Assembly: GCA_002179805.1 (NCBI GenBank)
Contig: NAVB01001609.1
Span: 1 to 21,357 of the forward strand
Length of the DNA stretch: 21,357 bases
Direction of reading: 5' to 3'
From: Acanthamoeba lenticulata
Taxonomy: Eukaryota > Discosea > Longamoebia > Acanthamoebidae
Position numbers and translations under genes: made by a program. The notes beneath the pieces were generated by a model that saw nothing but the letters and a program-made list of their open reading frames with translations, was not told where the DNA came from and did not search any database. Of this stretch, positions 20,444-21,357 are shown piece by piece (within the stretch, counting starts at the first letter, position 1; every line of letters begins with the position of its first letter).

Positions 20444-21357
20444 TTACAGCTCACTGTCTTCGCCACTGGGTGACTGGTTCGTGCTTCTGTTGTCGTGTGA
20501 TTGTCTGTCAGGACCGCGCCAAAAGCCTCGGGTAGAGCAGAGGTAGGAGTACCGAGATTCGGCGCTGCCTTTGGTGGAGGAAGCCTCCGTTGGCCTCGTC
20601 TCCCACCCGCCCTCACCAACGATCAGGTGCTGCCCGGCGGTAAAGGGGGACGAAAGGGTGAGGATCAACCGCGCGTAAACAGTGGAATGCCATCCCCTTC
20701 TTGGCTTGCTATCGTACCTTGATCTCGTCCCACGCTTGTCGCCACGGCTTTGTGTAGATGATCTTGTTGATGTTCCACCAGAGACGGATGATCTCCTGAT
20801 ATATGTGTACATACGACAACATCGAGCACGTGAGCTGGCAGACAAGGAGCAATGGCTTTGATGAAGAGCCCACTCGCCCCCCACAGGCGTACCGAAGAGC
20901 AGCAGCACAGGAACATGACGATGCCTCCGCACCCAAACGCCAGCAGCACGAGGTACCACGCGCCGATGTTGATCCGCTCCTTCAGCTCACTGTCGCAGAC
21001 GACCCAATGAGGACCGACTTCTTCTTTGTGGGGCAGAGGAGGGAGGCGCTTGCTTACCACTGGGTGCCGGTGGCGGCGCTGCACCTGATCTGCTCCTCAA
21101 ACGCGTCGGCGATGTCGTCTGCGTTCGCGCCCGTCCCCCGAAACCAGAGTTGAGGCCGACGGAAAACGGATGCGTCAAGCAACGGGGGGGGGGGGACGGA
21201 TACCTTCGATGAGGCGGGTGTAGAGGCGGAACCCCCATGGGTACAGCAAGACGAACCAGTACATGAGGAGAAGCAACAGCAGCCGCACGATCTGTTTCTC
21301 CCCCGAGTCAGGCGGCGGCTCATGAACCACTTGAGAGTGATCGCCACACAAAGGGGG
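20444..21357 (-). CDS. Unrecognised membrane protein, C-terminal part
   Basis: I do not recognise the family. Five exons read in one frame on the minus strand: 21357-21204, 21118-21085 (34 nt), 20989-20893, 20795-20718, 20629-20444, with introns of 85, 95, 97 and 88 nt. They give 182 visible residues up to the stop at 20444-20446; the 5' part lies beyond the window. Two hydrophobic segments look membrane-spanning: one around IVRLLLLLLMYWFVLLYP, and one around AWYLVLLAFGCGGIVMFLC. A short acidic helix (DDIADAFEEQISELKER) lies between them. After them come an amphipathic, Trp-rich stretch (EIIRLWWNINKIIYTKPW) and a hydrophilic tail of ~60 residues rich in Ser, Arg and Glu. The coding frame before 21300 is less certain. 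Confidence 0.6.

Noticed and set aside
20803..21153. 116-residue plus-strand open frame
   Set aside because: It is antisense to the exons of the membrane protein gene, which keep one frame over four introns.
1..21357. CRISPR arrays, insertion sequences, prophage or defence genes
   Set aside because: No regular spaced repeats, transposase motifs, integrase or phage genes were seen on either strand; this is a eukaryotic locus.

Overview
This is a protist nuclear genome window. The exons are GC-rich and are cut by many short (57-161 nt) T-rich GT-AG introns. It also carries a eukaryotic tRNA cluster, one tRNA with an intron, and three clearly eukaryotic housekeeping genes. The style (high-GC exons, small introns, very tight gene packing, fungal-type FAS outside fungi) suggests an amoebozoan such as Acanthamoeba. 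That assignment is inference from composition and gene style, not a species match.

Layout. Positions 1-11959 (+) hold nearly all of one giant gene, a fungal-type (type I) fatty acid synthase. It reads through 14 exons as ER-DH-MPT-ACP-KR-KS-PPT, so the parts that yeast splits into FAS1 (beta) and FAS2 (alpha) are one polypeptide here. Its 5' end (most of the acetyltransferase) lies outside the window. Positions 12250-13510 are an AT-rich tRNA island: Ser(GCT), Phe(GAA), Tyr(GTA, with a 22-nt intron) and Thr(AGT) on the minus strand, then a second, identical Ser(GCT) on the plus strand. The two Ser copies form a 92-bp inverted repeat. Next comes a damaged minus-strand gene of unknown function (14885-13517), whose stop codon lies 6 bp from the second tRNA-Ser.

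Positions 15027-15607 (+) encode ribosomal protein eS24. Positions 17325-15997 (-) encode the cap-binding factor eIF4E in six exons, one only 17 nt long. Positions 17925-20300 (+) encode CTP synthase in eight exons. From 21357 to 20444 (-) runs the 3' part of an unrecognised membrane protein gene.

The recognisable genes all serve growth: lipid synthesis, translation (tRNAs, eS24, eIF4E) and nucleotide synthesis. Nothing shows that they are co-regulated. eIF4E and CTP synthase share a ~600 bp divergent upstream region, and eS24 and the damaged gene share one of ~140 bp. All splice sites were placed by hand by reading frame and homology. The coding lengths of FAS, eS24, eIF4E and CTP synthase each come out divisible by three, which supports the models. 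No previously undescribed molecular system (defence, mobile or otherwise) was found; the single-chain FAS is the most notable object.
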